NCBI RefSeq assembly: GCF_900105675.1
Contig: NZ_LT629786.1
Location: 186,001-250,000, forward strand
DNA from: Pseudomonas synxantha
GTDB lineage: Bacteria; Pseudomonadota; Gammaproteobacteria; Pseudomonadales; Pseudomonadaceae
Direction of reading: 5' to 3'
Length of the DNA: 64,000 bases
Below are positions 39,413-48,901 of this stretch, one piece after another. How positions within the stretch are numbered: position 1 is the first letter of the stretch; each line of letters starts with the position of its first letter. Made by a program: the position numbers and the translations under genes. The notes beneath the pieces were generated by a model. That model had not been told where the DNA came from. It saw only the letters and a program-made list of their open reading frames with translations, and did no database searches.

Positions 39413-40375
39413 ATGTCCGATAAAATTGAACTTCGCGCAGAGGTGCCGTCCGAATTGGGCGGCCAACGCCTCGATCAAGTCGCCGCACAATTATTCGCTG
39501 AGCACTCGCGCTCGCGCCTTTCCGCCTGGATCAAAGACGGCCGCCTGACTGTGGATGGAGCGGTTATCCGCCCGCGAGACATAGTCCATGGCGGTGCGAT
39601 TCTTGAGCTGACTGCCGAGCAGGAAGCCCAGGGAGAATGGGTCGCCCAGGACATCGAGCTGGATATCGTCTATGAAGACGACGATATCCTGGTCATCAAC
39701 AAACCCGCAGGCCTGGTGGTTCACCCGGCCGCCGGGCACGCTGATGGCACCTTGCTCAATGCCCTGTTGCACCACGTGCCGGACATTATCAATGTCCCGC
39801 GCTGCGGCATCGTGCACCGCCTGGACAAGGACACCACCGGCTTGATGGTGGTGGCCAAGACCATCCAGGCGCAGACGCAGCTTGTTACTCAATTGCAGAG
39901 CCGCAGCGTCAGTCGTATTTACGAGTGCATCGTGATCGGCGTGGTGGTGGCCGGTGGCAAGATCAATGCACCGATTGGTCGCCACGGCCAGCAGCGCCAG
40001 CGTATGGCGGTGATGGAAGGCGGCAAGCAGGCCGTCAGCCACTATCGTGTGCTGGAGCGTTTCCGTTCCCATACCCATGTGCGGGTCAAGCTGGAAACCG
40101 GGCGTACCCACCAGATTCGTGTGCACATGGCGCACATCAACTTCCCGTTGGTCGGAGATCCTGCCTACGGCGGTCGCTTCCGAATTCCGCCGGCGGCGAG
40201 CCAAACCATGGTTGAATCGCTGAAATCCTTCCCGCGCCAGGCACTGCATGCCCGTTTCCTGGAGCTGGATCATCCGACGAGCGGTAAGCGAATGAGCTGG
40301 GAATCGCCGCTGCCAGACGATCTGGTCTGGTTGCTGTCGCTGCTCAAGCAGGATCGCGAGGCATTTATCGGATGA
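39413..40375 (+). CDS. rluD: 23S rRNA pseudouridine synthase RluD
   Basis: RluD makes pseudouridines 1911, 1915 and 1917 in helix 69 of 23S rRNA. The 320-residue protein has an N-terminal S4 domain (about 18-75: QRLDQVAAQLF, LSAWIKDGRL) and the catalytic motif GIVHRLDKDTTGLMVVAKT with the nucleophile D138. The stop overlaps the pgeF start by 4 nt. Confidence 0.96.
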   Translation: MSDKIELRAEVPSELGGQRLDQVAAQLFAEHSRSRLSAWIKDGRLTVDGAVIRPRDIVHGGAILELTAEQEAQGEWVAQDIELDIVYEDDDILVINKPAGLVVHPAAGHADGTLLNALLHHVPDIINVPRCGIVHRLDKDTTGLMVVAKTIQAQTQLVTQLQSRSVSRIYECIVIGVVVAGGKINAPIGRHGQQRQRMAVMEGGKQAVSHYRVLERFRSHTHVRVKLETGRTHQIRVHMAHINFPLVGDPAYGGRFRIPPAASQTMVESLKSFPRQALHARFLELDHPTSGKRMSWESPLPDDLVWLLSLLKQDREAFIG

Positions 40376-41097
40376 ATGACTGGCTGATTCCTGACTGGCC
40401 TGCGCCGGCCGGGGTGAAAGCCTGCGTCACCACCCGAGCGGGCGGCGTCAGTCTGGCGCCGTTCGACAGCCTCAACCTGGGCGATCACGTCGAGGACAGC
40501 CTGGAGGCCGTCCTTGAAAATCGCCGCCGTCTGACCGACGCGTTCAATATTCAGCCTGCCTGGTTGCGCCAGGTCCACGGTACTAACGTGGTTGAGGCTG
40601 ATCCGGGTCGTACTGTCGAGGCAGATGGCAGTTGGACCAGCACTCCTGGCATCGCCTGCACATCCATGACAGCCGATTGCCTGCCTGCGCTGTTCTGTAA
40701 TCGGGCGGGCACCCGGGTTGCCGCTGCCCATGCCGGTTGGCGTGGCTTGGCGGCCGGCGTGCTGGAGGCCGCGTTCGAAAGCCTGGATACCGCTCCCGAA
40801 GACGTCTTGGTCTGGCTCGGACCTGCCATTGGCCCGCAAACCTTTGAGGTCGGCCTGGAAGTGCGTGAGGCGTTCATGCAGCAACTACCGGCCACCGCTG
40901 AAGCCTTTGTTCCCAGCCACAATCACGGCAAGTTCATGGCCGACATCTACCAGCTGGCGCGCCTGCGTCTGGCAATACGCGGTGTCACCGCTGTATATGG
41001 TGGCGGTTTATGCACCGTGACCGACCCGCGCTTCTTTTCTTATCGCCGCAGCCTGCGTACGGGCCGATTCGCCTCCCTTATCTGGCTTCAACGCTAG
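40372..41097 (+). CDS. pgeF: Peptidoglycan editing factor PgeF (YfiH, DUF152 family)
   Basis: The 241-residue protein matches the YfiH/laccase-domain family: TRAGGVSLAPFDSLNLGDHV, QVHGTNVV, TADCLPALF, AAHAGWRGLAAGVLEA. In E. coli YfiH guards the composition of the peptidoglycan stem peptide; related proteins have purine nucleoside phosphorylase activity. The conserved H-x-x-C-H type metal ligands (H62, C100, H117 region) are present. It overlaps rluD by an ATGA. Confidence 0.92.
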   Translation: MNDWLIPDWPAPAGVKACVTTRAGGVSLAPFDSLNLGDHVEDSLEAVLENRRRLTDAFNIQPAWLRQVHGTNVVEADPGRTVEADGSWTSTPGIACTSMTADCLPALFCNRAGTRVAAAHAGWRGLAAGVLEAAFESLDTAPEDVLVWLGPAIGPQTFEVGLEVREAFMQQLPATAEAFVPSHNHGKFMADIYQLARLRLAIRGVTAVYGGGLCTVTDPRFFSYRRSLRTGRFASLIWLQR

Positions 41098-41127
41098 ACT
41101 CTCCTGACCTGTATCAACTATCCGCCG

Positions 41128-41155
41128 CTTGAAACCCCCAGAATCCACCCCATCT
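41128..41155 (+). promoter_or_regulatory. Sigma-32 (RpoH) heat-shock promoter of clpB
   Basis: CTTGAAA (41128-41134), 13 nt, CCCCATCT (41148-41155). Both elements match the RpoH consensus, about 80 nt before the clpB start. Confidence 0.85.
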
Positions 41156-41232
41156 ATAAGGGTATCTGGCAGGTTTCTTCATTCAGGATGTGTTTGTTCA
41201 TAGCTCCGGCCTGCTCAAAAGGAAGGTGACTA

Positions 41233-43797
41233 ATGCGTATTGATCGTTTAACCAGCAAATTGCAGTTGGCCTTATCGGACTCCCAATCCCTGGCGGTCGG
41301 CCTCGACCATCCGGCGATTGAGCCTGCGCACCTGATGCAGGCGCTCCTGGAACAGCAAGGTGGTTCCATCAAGCCGTTGCTGATGCAGGTGGGCTTTGAC
41401 GTCAACAGCCTGCGCAAAGAGTTGAGCAAAGAGCTCGACCAACTGCCGAAAATCCAGAACCCTACCGGTGACGTGAATATGTCCCAGGATCTGGCGCGCC
41501 TGCTCAACCAGGCCGACCGCCTGGCCCAGCAGAAAGGTGACCAGTTCATCTCCAGCGAACTGGTGCTGCTCGCCGCCATGGACGACAACAGTAAGCTCGG
41601 CAAATTGTTGCTGGGCCAGGGCGTGAGCAAGAAAGCCCTGGAAAACGCCATCAACAACCTGCGTGGGGGCGAGGCGGTGAACGACCCCAACCATGAGGAG
41701 TCGCGCCAGGCCCTGGACAAATACACCGTCGACCTGACCAAGCGCGCCGAAGAAGGCAAGCTCGACCCGGTGATCGGTCGTGACGACGAAATCCGTCGCA
41801 CCATCCAGGTCCTGCAACGCCGCACCAAGAACAACCCGGTGCTGATCGGTGAGCCTGGCGTGGGTAAAACCGCGATTGCCGAGGGCCTGGCCCAGCGCAT
41901 CATTAATGGTGAAGTGCCGGACGGCCTGAAAGGCAAGCGCCTGTTGTCCCTGGACATGGGCTCGCTGATCGCCGGCGCCAAATTCCGTGGTGAGTTCGAA
42001 GAGCGCCTGAAATCGTTGCTCAATGAATTGTCGAAGCAGGAAGGGCAGATCATTCTGTTTATCGACGAATTGCACACCATGGTCGGCGCCGGTAAAGGCG
42101 AAGGTTCCATGGACGCCGGCAACATGCTCAAGCCAGCCTTGGCGCGGGGCGAACTGCACTGCGTCGGTGCGACCACGCTCAACGAATACCGCCAGTACAT
42201 CGAAAAGGACGCAGCGCTGGAGCGTCGCTTCCAGAAAGTGCTGGTGGAAGAGCCAAGCGAAGAAGACACCATTGCCATCCTGCGTGGCCTGAAAGAACGC
42301 TATGAGGTCCACCATAAGGTGGCGATCACCGACGGCGCGATCATTGCGGCGGCCAAGTTGAGCCATCGCTATATCACTGATCGTCAGTTGCCGGACAAGG
42401 CCATCGACCTGATCGACGAGGCGGCCAGCCGTATCCGCATGGAGATTGACTCCAAACCGGAAGTGCTCGACCGCCTGGATCGGCGCCTGATTCAACTGAA
42501 GGTCGAATCCCAGGCGTTGAAGAAAGAAGAGGACGAGGCGGCGAAGAAGCGCCTGGAAAAACTCCAGGAAGAAATCGTCCGCCTGGAACGTGAGTATTCG
42601 GACCTCGAAGAAATCTGGACCTCGGAAAAAGCCGAAGTACAGGGCTCGGCGCAGATCCAGCAAAAGATCGAGCAGTCCCGCCAGGAGCTGGAAGCGGCGC
42701 GCCGCAAAGGCGACCTGAACCGCATGGCCGAGTTGCAGTACGGGGTGATCCCGGACCTGGAGCGCAGCCTGCAAATGGTCGACCAGCATGGCAAGCCTGA
42801 GAACCAGTTGCTGCGCAGCAAAGTAACCGAAGAAGAAATTGCCGAAGTGGTCTCCAAGTGGACCGGTATTCCGGTGTCGAAAATGCTCGAAGGCGAGCGC
42901 GACAAGCTGCTGAAGATGGAAAGTCTGTTGCATCAGCGCGTCATCGGCCAGGAAGAGGCCGTTGTCGCGGTGTCCAACGCGGTACGACGTTCCCGGGCTG
43001 GTTTGTCCGACCCGAACCGCCCAAGCGGCTCGTTCATGTTCCTGGGCCCGACCGGCGTGGGTAAGACCGAGTTGTGCAAGGCCCTGGCCGAGTTCCTCTT
43101 TGATACTGAAGAGGCCATGGTACGGATCGATATGTCCGAATTCATGGAGAAGCACTCGGTGGCTCGCCTGATCGGCGCACCGCCAGGCTACGTGGGCTAT
43201 GAGGAGGGCGGTTACCTGACCGAAGCCGTGCGGCGTAAGCCCTACTCGGTGATCCTGCTGGACGAGGTCGAGAAGGCCCACCCGGATGTGTTCAACATCT
43301 TGCTGCAGGTACTGGAAGATGGTCGCCTGACCGACAGTCACGGGCGCACCGTGGACTTCCGCAATACGGTGATCGTGATGACCTCCAACCTGGGCTCGAC
43401 GCAGATCCAGGAACTGGTGGGCGACCGTGAAGCCCAGCGTGCTGCGGTCATGGATGCGCTGACCTCGCACTTCCGTCCGGAATTTATCAACCGGGTGGAT
43501 GAGGTGGTGATCTTCGAGCCTTTGGCGCGGGATCAGATCGCGGGTATCACCGAGATCCAACTGGGTCGCCTGCGCAGCCGCCTGGCTGAACGCGAGCTGG
43601 ACCTGGAGCTGAGCAGCGAGGCGTTGGACAAGCTGATCGCGGTCGGGTACGACCCGGTGTATGGCGCACGGCCTCTGAAACGTGCGATCCAGCGCTGGAT
43701 CGAGAACCCGCTGGCGCAGTTGATCCTGTCGGGCAGCTTTATGCCGGGAACCCGCGTCACGGCCACGGTGAAAGACGACGAGATCGTCTTCCATTAA
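41233..43797 (+). CDS. clpB: ATP-dependent disaggregase ClpB
   Basis: ClpB is the Hsp100 chaperone that works with DnaK to rescue aggregated proteins. The 854-residue protein shows an N domain (about 1-145), the first AAA+ domain (Walker A GEPGVGKT near 206), a coiled-coil middle domain (about 410-530, rich in K and E), and the second AAA+ domain (GPTGVGKT near 606). AGGAAG precedes the ATG. The heat-shock promoter lies at 41128-41155 and a terminator follows. Confidence 0.98.
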   Translation: MRIDRLTSKLQLALSDSQSLAVGLDHPAIEPAHLMQALLEQQGGSIKPLLMQVGFDVNSLRKELSKELDQLPKIQNPTGDVNMSQDLARLLNQADRLAQQKGDQFISSELVLLAAMDDNSKLGKLLLGQGVSKKALENAINNLRGGEAVNDPNHEESRQALDKYTVDLTKRAEEGKLDPVIGRDDEIRRTIQVLQRRTKNNPVLIGEPGVGKTAIAEGLAQRIINGEVPDGLKGKRLLSLDMGSLIAGAKFRGEFEERLKSLLNELSKQEGQIILFIDELHTMVGAGKGEGSMDAGNMLKPALARGELHCVGATTLNEYRQYIEKDAALERRFQKVLVEEPSEEDTIAILRGLKERYEVHHKVAITDGAIIAAAKLSHRYITDRQLPDKAIDLIDEAASRIRMEIDSKPEVLDRLDRRLIQLKVESQALKKEEDEAAKKRLEKLQEEIVRLEREYSDLEEIWTSEKAEVQGSAQIQQKIEQSRQELEAARRKGDLNRMAELQYGVIPDLERSLQMVDQHGKPENQLLRSKVTEEEIAEVVSKWTGIPVSKMLEGERDKLLKMESLLHQRVIGQEEAVVAVSNAVRRSRAGLSDPNRPSGSFMFLGPTGVGKTELCKALAEFLFDTEEAMVRIDMSEFMEKHSVARLIGAPPGYVGYEEGGYLTEAVRRKPYSVILLDEVEKAHPDVFNILLQVLEDGRLTDSHGRTVDFRNTVIVMTSNLGSTQIQELVGDREAQRAAVMDALTSHFRPEFINRVDEVVIFEPLARDQIAGITEIQLGRLRSRLAERELDLELSSEALDKLIAVGYDPVYGARPLKRAIQRWIENPLAQLILSGSFMPGTRVTATVKDDEIVFH

Positions 43798-43822
43798 GGC
43801 CGGCATCTGGCGTAATAAGAAG

Positions 43823-43850
43823 AGGCCCCGCATTGCGGGGCCTTTTTTTT
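43823..43850 (+). terminator. Rho-independent terminator after clpB
   Basis: AGGCCCCGC and GCGGGGCCT pair around ATT and run into eight Ts, 25 nt after clpB. Confidence 0.92.
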
Positions 43851-43982
43851 CGCTAGGGCGTTGAACTGTAAGGCAAAGGCTTGTAAAGTGCGCCCCGCAG
43901 CAACGTCAGCCCACGGGTTTCTTCTCCCCAAGAAGAAATCAGAAAGAAGCGCAAATCATTGTCTTAAAAGCAATTTAAAGGG

Positions 43983-44010
43983 TTGACAGGGGTTTTTAAG
44001 ATTGTAGAAT
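43983..44010 (+). promoter_or_regulatory. Strong promoter of the tRNA operon
   Basis: TTGACA (43983-43988), 16 nt, TAGAAT (44005-44010), followed by a GC-rich discriminator (AGCGCGCC) as in stringently controlled stable-RNA promoters. tRNA-Asn starts about 80 nt downstream. Confidence 0.8.
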
Positions 44011-44092
44011 AGCGCGCCTCAGAGACGCTAACGTAGCGATACGGACAGGGTCGAAGAGAAGGTTACACAGCAGTAAATTTGAAATATGTAGT

Positions 44093-44168
44093 TCCGTGAT
44101 AGCTCAGTCGGTAGAGCAAATGACTGTTAATCATTGGGTCCCAGGTTCGAGTCCTGGTCACGGAGCCA
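44093..44168 (+). tRNA. tRNA-Asn (GTT)
   Basis: The 76-nt sequence folds as a cloverleaf: acceptor TCCGTGA/TCACGGA, D-arm AGCTCAGTCGGTAGAGC, anticodon loop CTGTTAA with GTT, T-arm CCAGGTTCGAGTCCTGG and an encoded CCA. It is the first gene of the tRNA cluster downstream of clpB. Confidence 0.96.
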
Positions 44169-44177
44169 ATTTCAAAC

Positions 44178-44254
44178 CGGGGTATAGCGCAGTCCGGTAG
44201 CGCGCCTGCTTTGGGAGCAGGATGTCGGGAGTTCGAATCCCCCTACCCCGACCA
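44178..44254 (+). tRNA. tRNA-Pro (TGG), first copy
   Basis: The 77-nt tRNA has acceptor CGGGGTA/TACCCCG, anticodon loop TTTGGGA with TGG, T-arm GGGAGTTCGAATCCCCC and an encoded CCA. The tRNA body is identical to the copy at 44524-44600. Confidence 0.96.
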
Positions 44255-44259
44255 TATTT

Positions 44260-44335
44260 GGGTCGTTAGCTCAGTTGGTAGAGCAGTTGGCTTTTAACCA
44301 ATTGGTCGTAGGTTCGAATCCCACACGACCCACCA
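44260..44335 (+). tRNA. tRNA-Lys (TTT)
   Basis: The 76-nt tRNA has acceptor GGGTCGT/ACGACCC, anticodon loop CTTTTAA with TTT, and an encoded CCA. It lies 5 nt after tRNA-Pro. In P. aeruginosa the tRNA-Lys downstream of clpB is one of the two PAPI-1 attachment sites, which fits the element beginning here. Confidence 0.96.
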
Positions 44336-44523
44336 TTTTTGAGACCAGTTGACGCTGGAATCAAATCTTAGAATCAGAGGTTCTAGCTCTGATAGAGGCG
44401 GTTTTACGGTTTTGGAAAGTGTTACAGCACTTAGATATCGCCGTAGACATGCAGCCGTCTGAGGCGAACAGTAGTTTCGGTTCGTCATGATGTCAATGTG
44501 CATAGGCTTTGCGATGCGCATTC

Positions 44524-44600
44524 CGGGGTATAGCGCAGTCCGGTAGCGCGCCTGCTTTGGGAGCAGGATGTCGGGAGTTCGAATCCCCCTACCCCGACCA
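44524..44600 (+). tRNA. tRNA-Pro (TGG), second copy
   Basis: It is identical over all 77 nt to the tRNA-Pro at 44178-44254 and also shares TATTT after the CCA, but the 5' flank differs. It sits 188 nt after tRNA-Lys and directly before a terminator. The 188-nt spacer shows no other gene. Confidence 0.95.
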
Positions 44601-44610
44601 TATTTAATGA

Positions 44611-44638
44611 AAAAGGCGTCTTTATGACGCCTTTTTTT
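44611..44638 (+). terminator. Rho-independent terminator of the tRNA cluster
   Basis: AAAAGGCGTC and GACGCCTTTT pair around TTTAT and run into a T-run, 10 nt after the second tRNA-Pro. Confidence 0.88.
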
Positions 44639-44769
44639 GTGCCTTGAGCAAAGTCGTACCGTTCGTCTGGAAAAAATCCGGATTTCGACCTGGTTCTTTA
44701 TTCCGGGCATGCGAAAGCCTCTGGCCAACCAGAATTCCCTATAGCCAGTGCGCTTTGATTATGAGCGTA

Positions 44770-46089
44770 CTAGGGCGATGCTCTGGAAAATGATGAGCTT
44801 CGCATTGAATGCTCAGTTGAGGTGCGTTTCCTGAATGTGCCGACACCAAGCCCGCTCGCCATTAGCGTCAATAGTAGACTCTGCTCTACTTGATCTACTG
44901 GTGGGTCCATAGAGCATGTCATTGACTCGCGATGCAGTTGCGCAGATGCGAGCTCGAGAGCCTTCTGTAGCGCGCTTCGGCCAGTCGACTTGGTCCGCCG
45001 ATCAATACTGACCTCTGTGCTGCTAGATTGTTGTGGAGCTGGCAGCTTCTTGGGCTCTGGTTGAGCGGTTTCCTGTGAATGCACACCTATTTTGGCGGGT
45101 AAGGGGGCAGAGGGTTTGCCACTTGGATCAACCCGTGTCACTCGGCTCAGAGCGCCCTGAGCCCGACTCCGCTCATGTAGAACAGCACGCATATGGTCGT
45201 AGTCCGCCTCTATGTAATTCATCGTTGTCGCTAGATTCGAATGATTCAGCAGGCTTTTCGTGAGATGAATGTTTCGCTCAGGCTGCTTCATCAAGTCTGT
45301 TGCTAATGTGTGCCTGAAGCGGTGAGGGGTCATGCGCACGCCGATCTTATCGGTGAGCTTGCCGTACATTGACTCCACCTGGTCGATGTTCATTTCCTTG
45401 CCATGGAAGTGACGAGAGAATCTGTTGACGTTGAACAGCTGATCGTCTGGTGAAAAACCGATTTTCTCGGCCTCCCCCAAGATCCTGGATAAGTGTGGAG
45501 CGAGTCCTTCCATAATGGGGAGGAAAAACTCCCGATGGGTCTTCTCTGTTTCACCGCGGACCAAGATCATCTGGCTGTCCCAGTCGATATCTTTGTAACG
45601 CAGGCACAGCAGGGCATTCAGACGTATGCCTGTGTAATAAAACATCTCGAAGACGCTGAGCCAGAACCAGGCAGGTGTGATCTGGCTACGTTCATGCGTA
45701 CAACGTTCTTGGCCTACAAGGGATATGAGCCAGTTGCGTGCTCGTTGGATGGCGTCTCCATTGATTGTCTTGCTGGCTCGCTTTGGTGGGATAACGCTGG
45801 TTTTCTTGAATGGGTTGATCGTGGTATGGGTCATCAGGCCGTGTTCTATGGCGTAGCCCCAAACAGTTCGAAGGTGATTTGAATAGGTGTTCCAGCTGCG
45901 TTTGGATAATCCGTTCTCAAGGACTTTTTTTCGCCATGTCAGAACCGCACGATGATCGATCTCCTCAACTGAGGCCGTTCGGAAATGCTTGAGTAGTGCT
46001 TTGGTCGAGGCGCGATAGATCTTTGCACTGGCAGGCCGCAGATCATGGGCAAAGATGTATTCCTCCGTCAGATTCGAGGGCGTCGTCAT
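44770..46089 (-). CDS. Tyrosine recombinase/integrase of the conjugative element
   Basis: The 439-residue protein is a phage-type integrase: an N-terminal SAM-like core-binding domain (about 5-90) and a catalytic domain with R156 (TGIRLNALLCL), H256-x-x-R259 (PHRFRH), H283 and the nucleophile Y292. After the catalytic Tyr there is an unusual C-terminal extension of about 145 residues, low in conserved motifs. The start ATG overlaps the relaxase stop by 4 nt. Its product probably drives integration near the tRNA cluster 170 nt away. Enzyme family is clear; activity is not tested. Confidence 0.88.
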   Translation of the reverse strand: MTTPSNLTEEYIFAHDLRPASAKIYRASTKALLKHFRTASVEEIDHRAVLTWRKKVLENGLSKRSWNTYSNHLRTVWGYAIEHGLMTHTTINPFKKTSVIPPKRASKTINGDAIQRARNWLISLVGQERCTHERSQITPAWFWLSVFEMFYYTGIRLNALLCLRYKDIDWDSQMILVRGETEKTHREFFLPIMEGLAPHLSRILGEAEKIGFSPDDQLFNVNRFSRHFHGKEMNIDQVESMYGKLTDKIGVRMTPHRFRHTLATDLMKQPERNIHLTKSLLNHSNLATTMNYIEADYDHMRAVLHERSRAQGALSRVTRVDPSGKPSAPLPAKIGVHSQETAQPEPKKLPAPQQSSSTEVSIDRRTKSTGRSALQKALELASAQLHRESMTCSMDPPVDQVEQSLLLTLMASGLGVGTFRKRTSTEHSMRSSSFSRASP

Positions 46090-47972
46090 TGTGGCGGCTC
46101 CGTTGCTTCTGACTTCAAGGACAGGCTGATATTGTCGAAAGGGACCTCAGAGAAGATTGTTCGCGGGTCTAGTAGTAAGTACCCCTTGAGCTGCTTGGAT
46201 TTTCGAGGTCCAACAACGTCACAGGTCCAAATATTCAAACTCTTATGCGTTTTTCGATGAAGTTTCTGTTTCTCGAAACTACGTTGAACCAGCTGCCAGG
46301 CGCTGACTTGCTGTACTTTGGCTTGCTGTTCGATATGGGGGAATTCAAGGACGTAGCGTTTGAAAATTCCAGGCGTTACCAGCATAGCGGTCCCTGCTAC
46401 GGTATGAACCAGCGCTTTGGTATCGTTGATAATGATGGTCCGGGATGCGATGCCTTTCTTAAGCCATTCAACAAATCCCTGACCGATCTCGGTGTTATTG
46501 CTAGGCATCGGAGTGACTTCTTCGATTATTGCTAAAGGCGCACCTCCTTGATTGGAGGTTTGGGAAGGCTGGATTTCATCCAGTTTCGGAGGCGCGGTAT
46601 GTGCCGCTGAGACCGCTTTGTTTTTGGTGTCTTCTGATGGCTCATTGATGTTACCAAGGAGCGCCAGTAGCTCGTCAAATTCATCTGTACTGCTCGAGGA
46701 ATGCTGAGGTAGTTCGAACGGTGATGGCTGTGCCGGTGCTAAAGGCGCCGGCACAGGGCTGGATTGAATTTCCGAAGGCAACTTTTTGGCCGGTGTGGCG
46801 ACGGTATTTTCAGCTGCAGAGTCTTCTACCGGGTTGCCAGCTTCTACCTCAAGAGTCCCAGCGTAAGCTGTGGGCCGATCACTTGGATCATTCCAGATCA
46901 GTGCCGGTGAGAGCTTCAGCAGGGTGAAGGTGTTTCGCCAGCCACGACCATTGTCTATCGTGGCTTTCCAGATTGCCTTGTCTTGGGCATTGGTTTGGAT
47001 TACCCCCTGATCTTGCAGCATGTTGAAGAAAGGCGCATTCGTACTGGGTACACCTTCAACGCCTTTGGTCAGCAAATAGGCTCGCAATTGATCAGCAATA
47101 GGCTTGCTAACCAGCCAAAGAGCATCCTGTGTCAGCCATCCATCTGACGGTCCATCGGGTTGATTCAGTTTGAATGTATCTCGGACCAGGTGACGCAACC
47201 CATCTGCTAATTGACGCTGCAAAGACTGTTTGGGCGCGGACAGCGCGCGGGCTGGATTTCCACCGAGCTCCTGTGCGACGGACGCCTGATCGGCCTTGAC
47301 CACGATCTCTCCCAAAATGCCGGCATGTTCGTACTGACCAGCCAAAATGAAGATTAACTGCGACCACACTTCGGGGAAATTACTGAGCCAATCTAAGATT
47401 TCTGAGGAGAGGATCTGCGCGTAGATCAGTGCGGCAGCGGCTCCGTGAAGTTGGTAGTTGCGTCCTTTCACGTAACGGAATCGATAGGGACGATCGATTG
47501 GGCCGTGCCACGGGTGCCAGGTTTTACCTCCTGCCAGCTCGACGTGCACGTCGACGGCGATCTTGCCGAGGTCGTGTATCAGAGCGCCGTAAGCCGCGGC
47601 GGCAGTCCAGGCCTCAGCCTGTGCTGATTGAGACTCCGGCGGTGCGCCTATAGGAAGCAGGTAGCTCTGTCGAATTTTCAAGGCATAGGCGACGATTTCA
47701 AGCCCGTGATCCAGCATGCCGCCAGGGTGTGCATGATGGTGGTTTTGCGAAGCAGGGAGCTGCTGGACCAACTCCGCGTAGCGCTCAAGTGGACGCCTAT
47801 AGAGCTCGACAAACTGTGAGCGAGATAACGATGCGCGCTGCCAAATGTTCTCCAGTAGTTTCTGACGGCGCGGCGATGCCAGTAGTGCTTGGCTAGAGGC
47901 CGGCTGTATAAAACCGTTAGGGGAGGGGCTTTGGGCGGGTAGCGCTTTATTGCGGCGGAAAATAGAGAACAT
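46086..47972 (-). CDS. MobH-family relaxase (TraI_2 domain)
   Basis: The 628-residue protein has the MobH signature: the histidine cluster HHHAHPGGMLDHGLEI (residues 78-93) and the HD motif at H133-D134 (LIHDLGKIAVD), which together bind metal for nicking at oriT. A Pro/Ser-rich linker (about 385-500) joins the relaxase region to a C-terminal DUF1528-like domain. It overlaps the integrase gene by an ATGA. Length is normal for the family, so it appears intact. Confidence 0.87.
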   Translation of the reverse strand: MFSIFRRNKALPAQSPSPNGFIQPASSQALLASPRRQKLLENIWQRASLSRSQFVELYRRPLERYAELVQQLPASQNHHHAHPGGMLDHGLEIVAYALKIRQSYLLPIGAPPESQSAQAEAWTAAAAYGALIHDLGKIAVDVHVELAGGKTWHPWHGPIDRPYRFRYVKGRNYQLHGAAAALIYAQILSSEILDWLSNFPEVWSQLIFILAGQYEHAGILGEIVVKADQASVAQELGGNPARALSAPKQSLQRQLADGLRHLVRDTFKLNQPDGPSDGWLTQDALWLVSKPIADQLRAYLLTKGVEGVPSTNAPFFNMLQDQGVIQTNAQDKAIWKATIDNGRGWRNTFTLLKLSPALIWNDPSDRPTAYAGTLEVEAGNPVEDSAAENTVATPAKKLPSEIQSSPVPAPLAPAQPSPFELPQHSSSSTDEFDELLALLGNINEPSEDTKNKAVSAAHTAPPKLDEIQPSQTSNQGGAPLAIIEEVTPMPSNNTEIGQGFVEWLKKGIASRTIIINDTKALVHTVAGTAMLVTPGIFKRYVLEFPHIEQQAKVQQVSAWQLVQRSFEKQKLHRKTHKSLNIWTCDVVGPRKSKQLKGYLLLDPRTIFSEVPFDNISLSLKSEATEPPQ

Positions 47973-48174
47973 CGCCTGCTCCGTAAATGATTCATGGGGC
48001 AGGCTTTTCTCCTATCAAAGGGGGGGCGAGCAAGGGGAAAGGATCACTGGTTGCCTCGGGTATTTCTTTTGGCGAAGAGCCATCTTTCTATGGTGGTGAC
48101 GGAGAAAGGAATGCAGAATTATCGTCGTTTCGGTCTAAGGGCACGGGGCCGCAGATCGACTATGTGAGGAAAAA

Positions 48175-48666
48175 ATGATGGTTTCACTTCGCTACGCTAC
48201 GAAATCAACCTCAGATAATGTTTGGGCACTTTGTGATTTGATACGTGACAATAAGTGTGATGAGATCATTCTTTTTGCTAGTGTAGGGAATGATCTTGAT
48301 GATGAGGAAGCAAGGTGGGACAACAACCTTCCTCTGGTTGTCGCCTTAGCTAAATATATTATTCCTCACGTTGATAGCGTCTTGGTCATTTTTGATGGAG
48401 TGTTTCTAACCGCTGCGCGTTCCGCTCGTTATGGTGAAGTACGTGAACTGCTGGATGTAGCTATTGCGTCTGACAAGGTTTATTACTCTGGGCAGAGAGC
48501 CCCACTTACTAGCGAAATGACTCCTGACGAGGCTGTTTCAACTCTTATTAATTTAGGTTCTATCCAACCGTTGACGGTTGAGTCCAGAGCTGAATACTTT
48601 TCTTTGCTTAGTAATTTTACAGAAGACGAGTTAGTTGAAGTTTATTCGACTCGCGAGATGCGTTGA
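48175..48666 (+). CDS. Hypothetical protein, low GC
   Basis: I do not recognise this 163-residue protein. AGGA stands 7 nt before the ATG and the coding is AT-richer than its neighbours, a sign of transfer. The sequence is acidic, with D-E-I-I-L-F-A-S-V-G-N-D and V-L-V-I-F-D-G-V-F-L-T segments that suggest an alpha/beta fold with strands at residues 28-36 and 66-72. There are no membrane segments. It runs divergently from the relaxase gene and towards the DUF3742-like gene on the same strand. It could be a cargo or defence gene of the element. Confidence 0.6.
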   Translation: MMVSLRYATKSTSDNVWALCDLIRDNKCDEIILFASVGNDLDDEEARWDNNLPLVVALAKYIIPHVDSVLVIFDGVFLTAARSARYGEVRELLDVAIASDKVYYSGQRAPLTSEMTPDEAVSTLINLGSIQPLTVESRAEYFSLLSNFTEDELVEVYSTREMR

Positions 48667-48901
48667 TGAGATTGGACCTTTTTCCCGCTGAAAGCGGCCC
48701 TTTCGGGTAAGGCTTTTACCCTTGTGAACCATTCCATTCGCTTCTACAAAACCTTTTACCTTTTGGGCCATTTTTGTTGTGAAAGGGGGGCATCTGGTGC
48801 TGAAGGCAAAGGCCGTTTGTCTCATGATCTTGCAGCATAGAAAAATCGGTATTATAAGTAATGTCAAATCGCCCCTAGACCGGGTAAGAAGGAGACGCAC
48901 C

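Noticed and set aside
41272..43833. An 853-codon open frame antisense to clpB
   Set aside because: It is the mirror of a conserved gene with strong codon bias. Its product is full of His/Gln/Val runs typical of antisense translation.
44294..44728. A 144-codon minus-strand frame across the tRNA-Pro and tRNA-Lys genes
   Set aside because: Its peptides (such as R-G-R-G-I-R-T-P-D-I-L-L) are the well-known spurious translations of tRNA genes.
47987..48178. A 63-codon plus-strand frame that ends at the start of the hypothetical gene at 48175
   Set aside because: It has no ribosome site, begins just beyond the relaxase start, and has no protein-like features; only its stop overlaps the next start.
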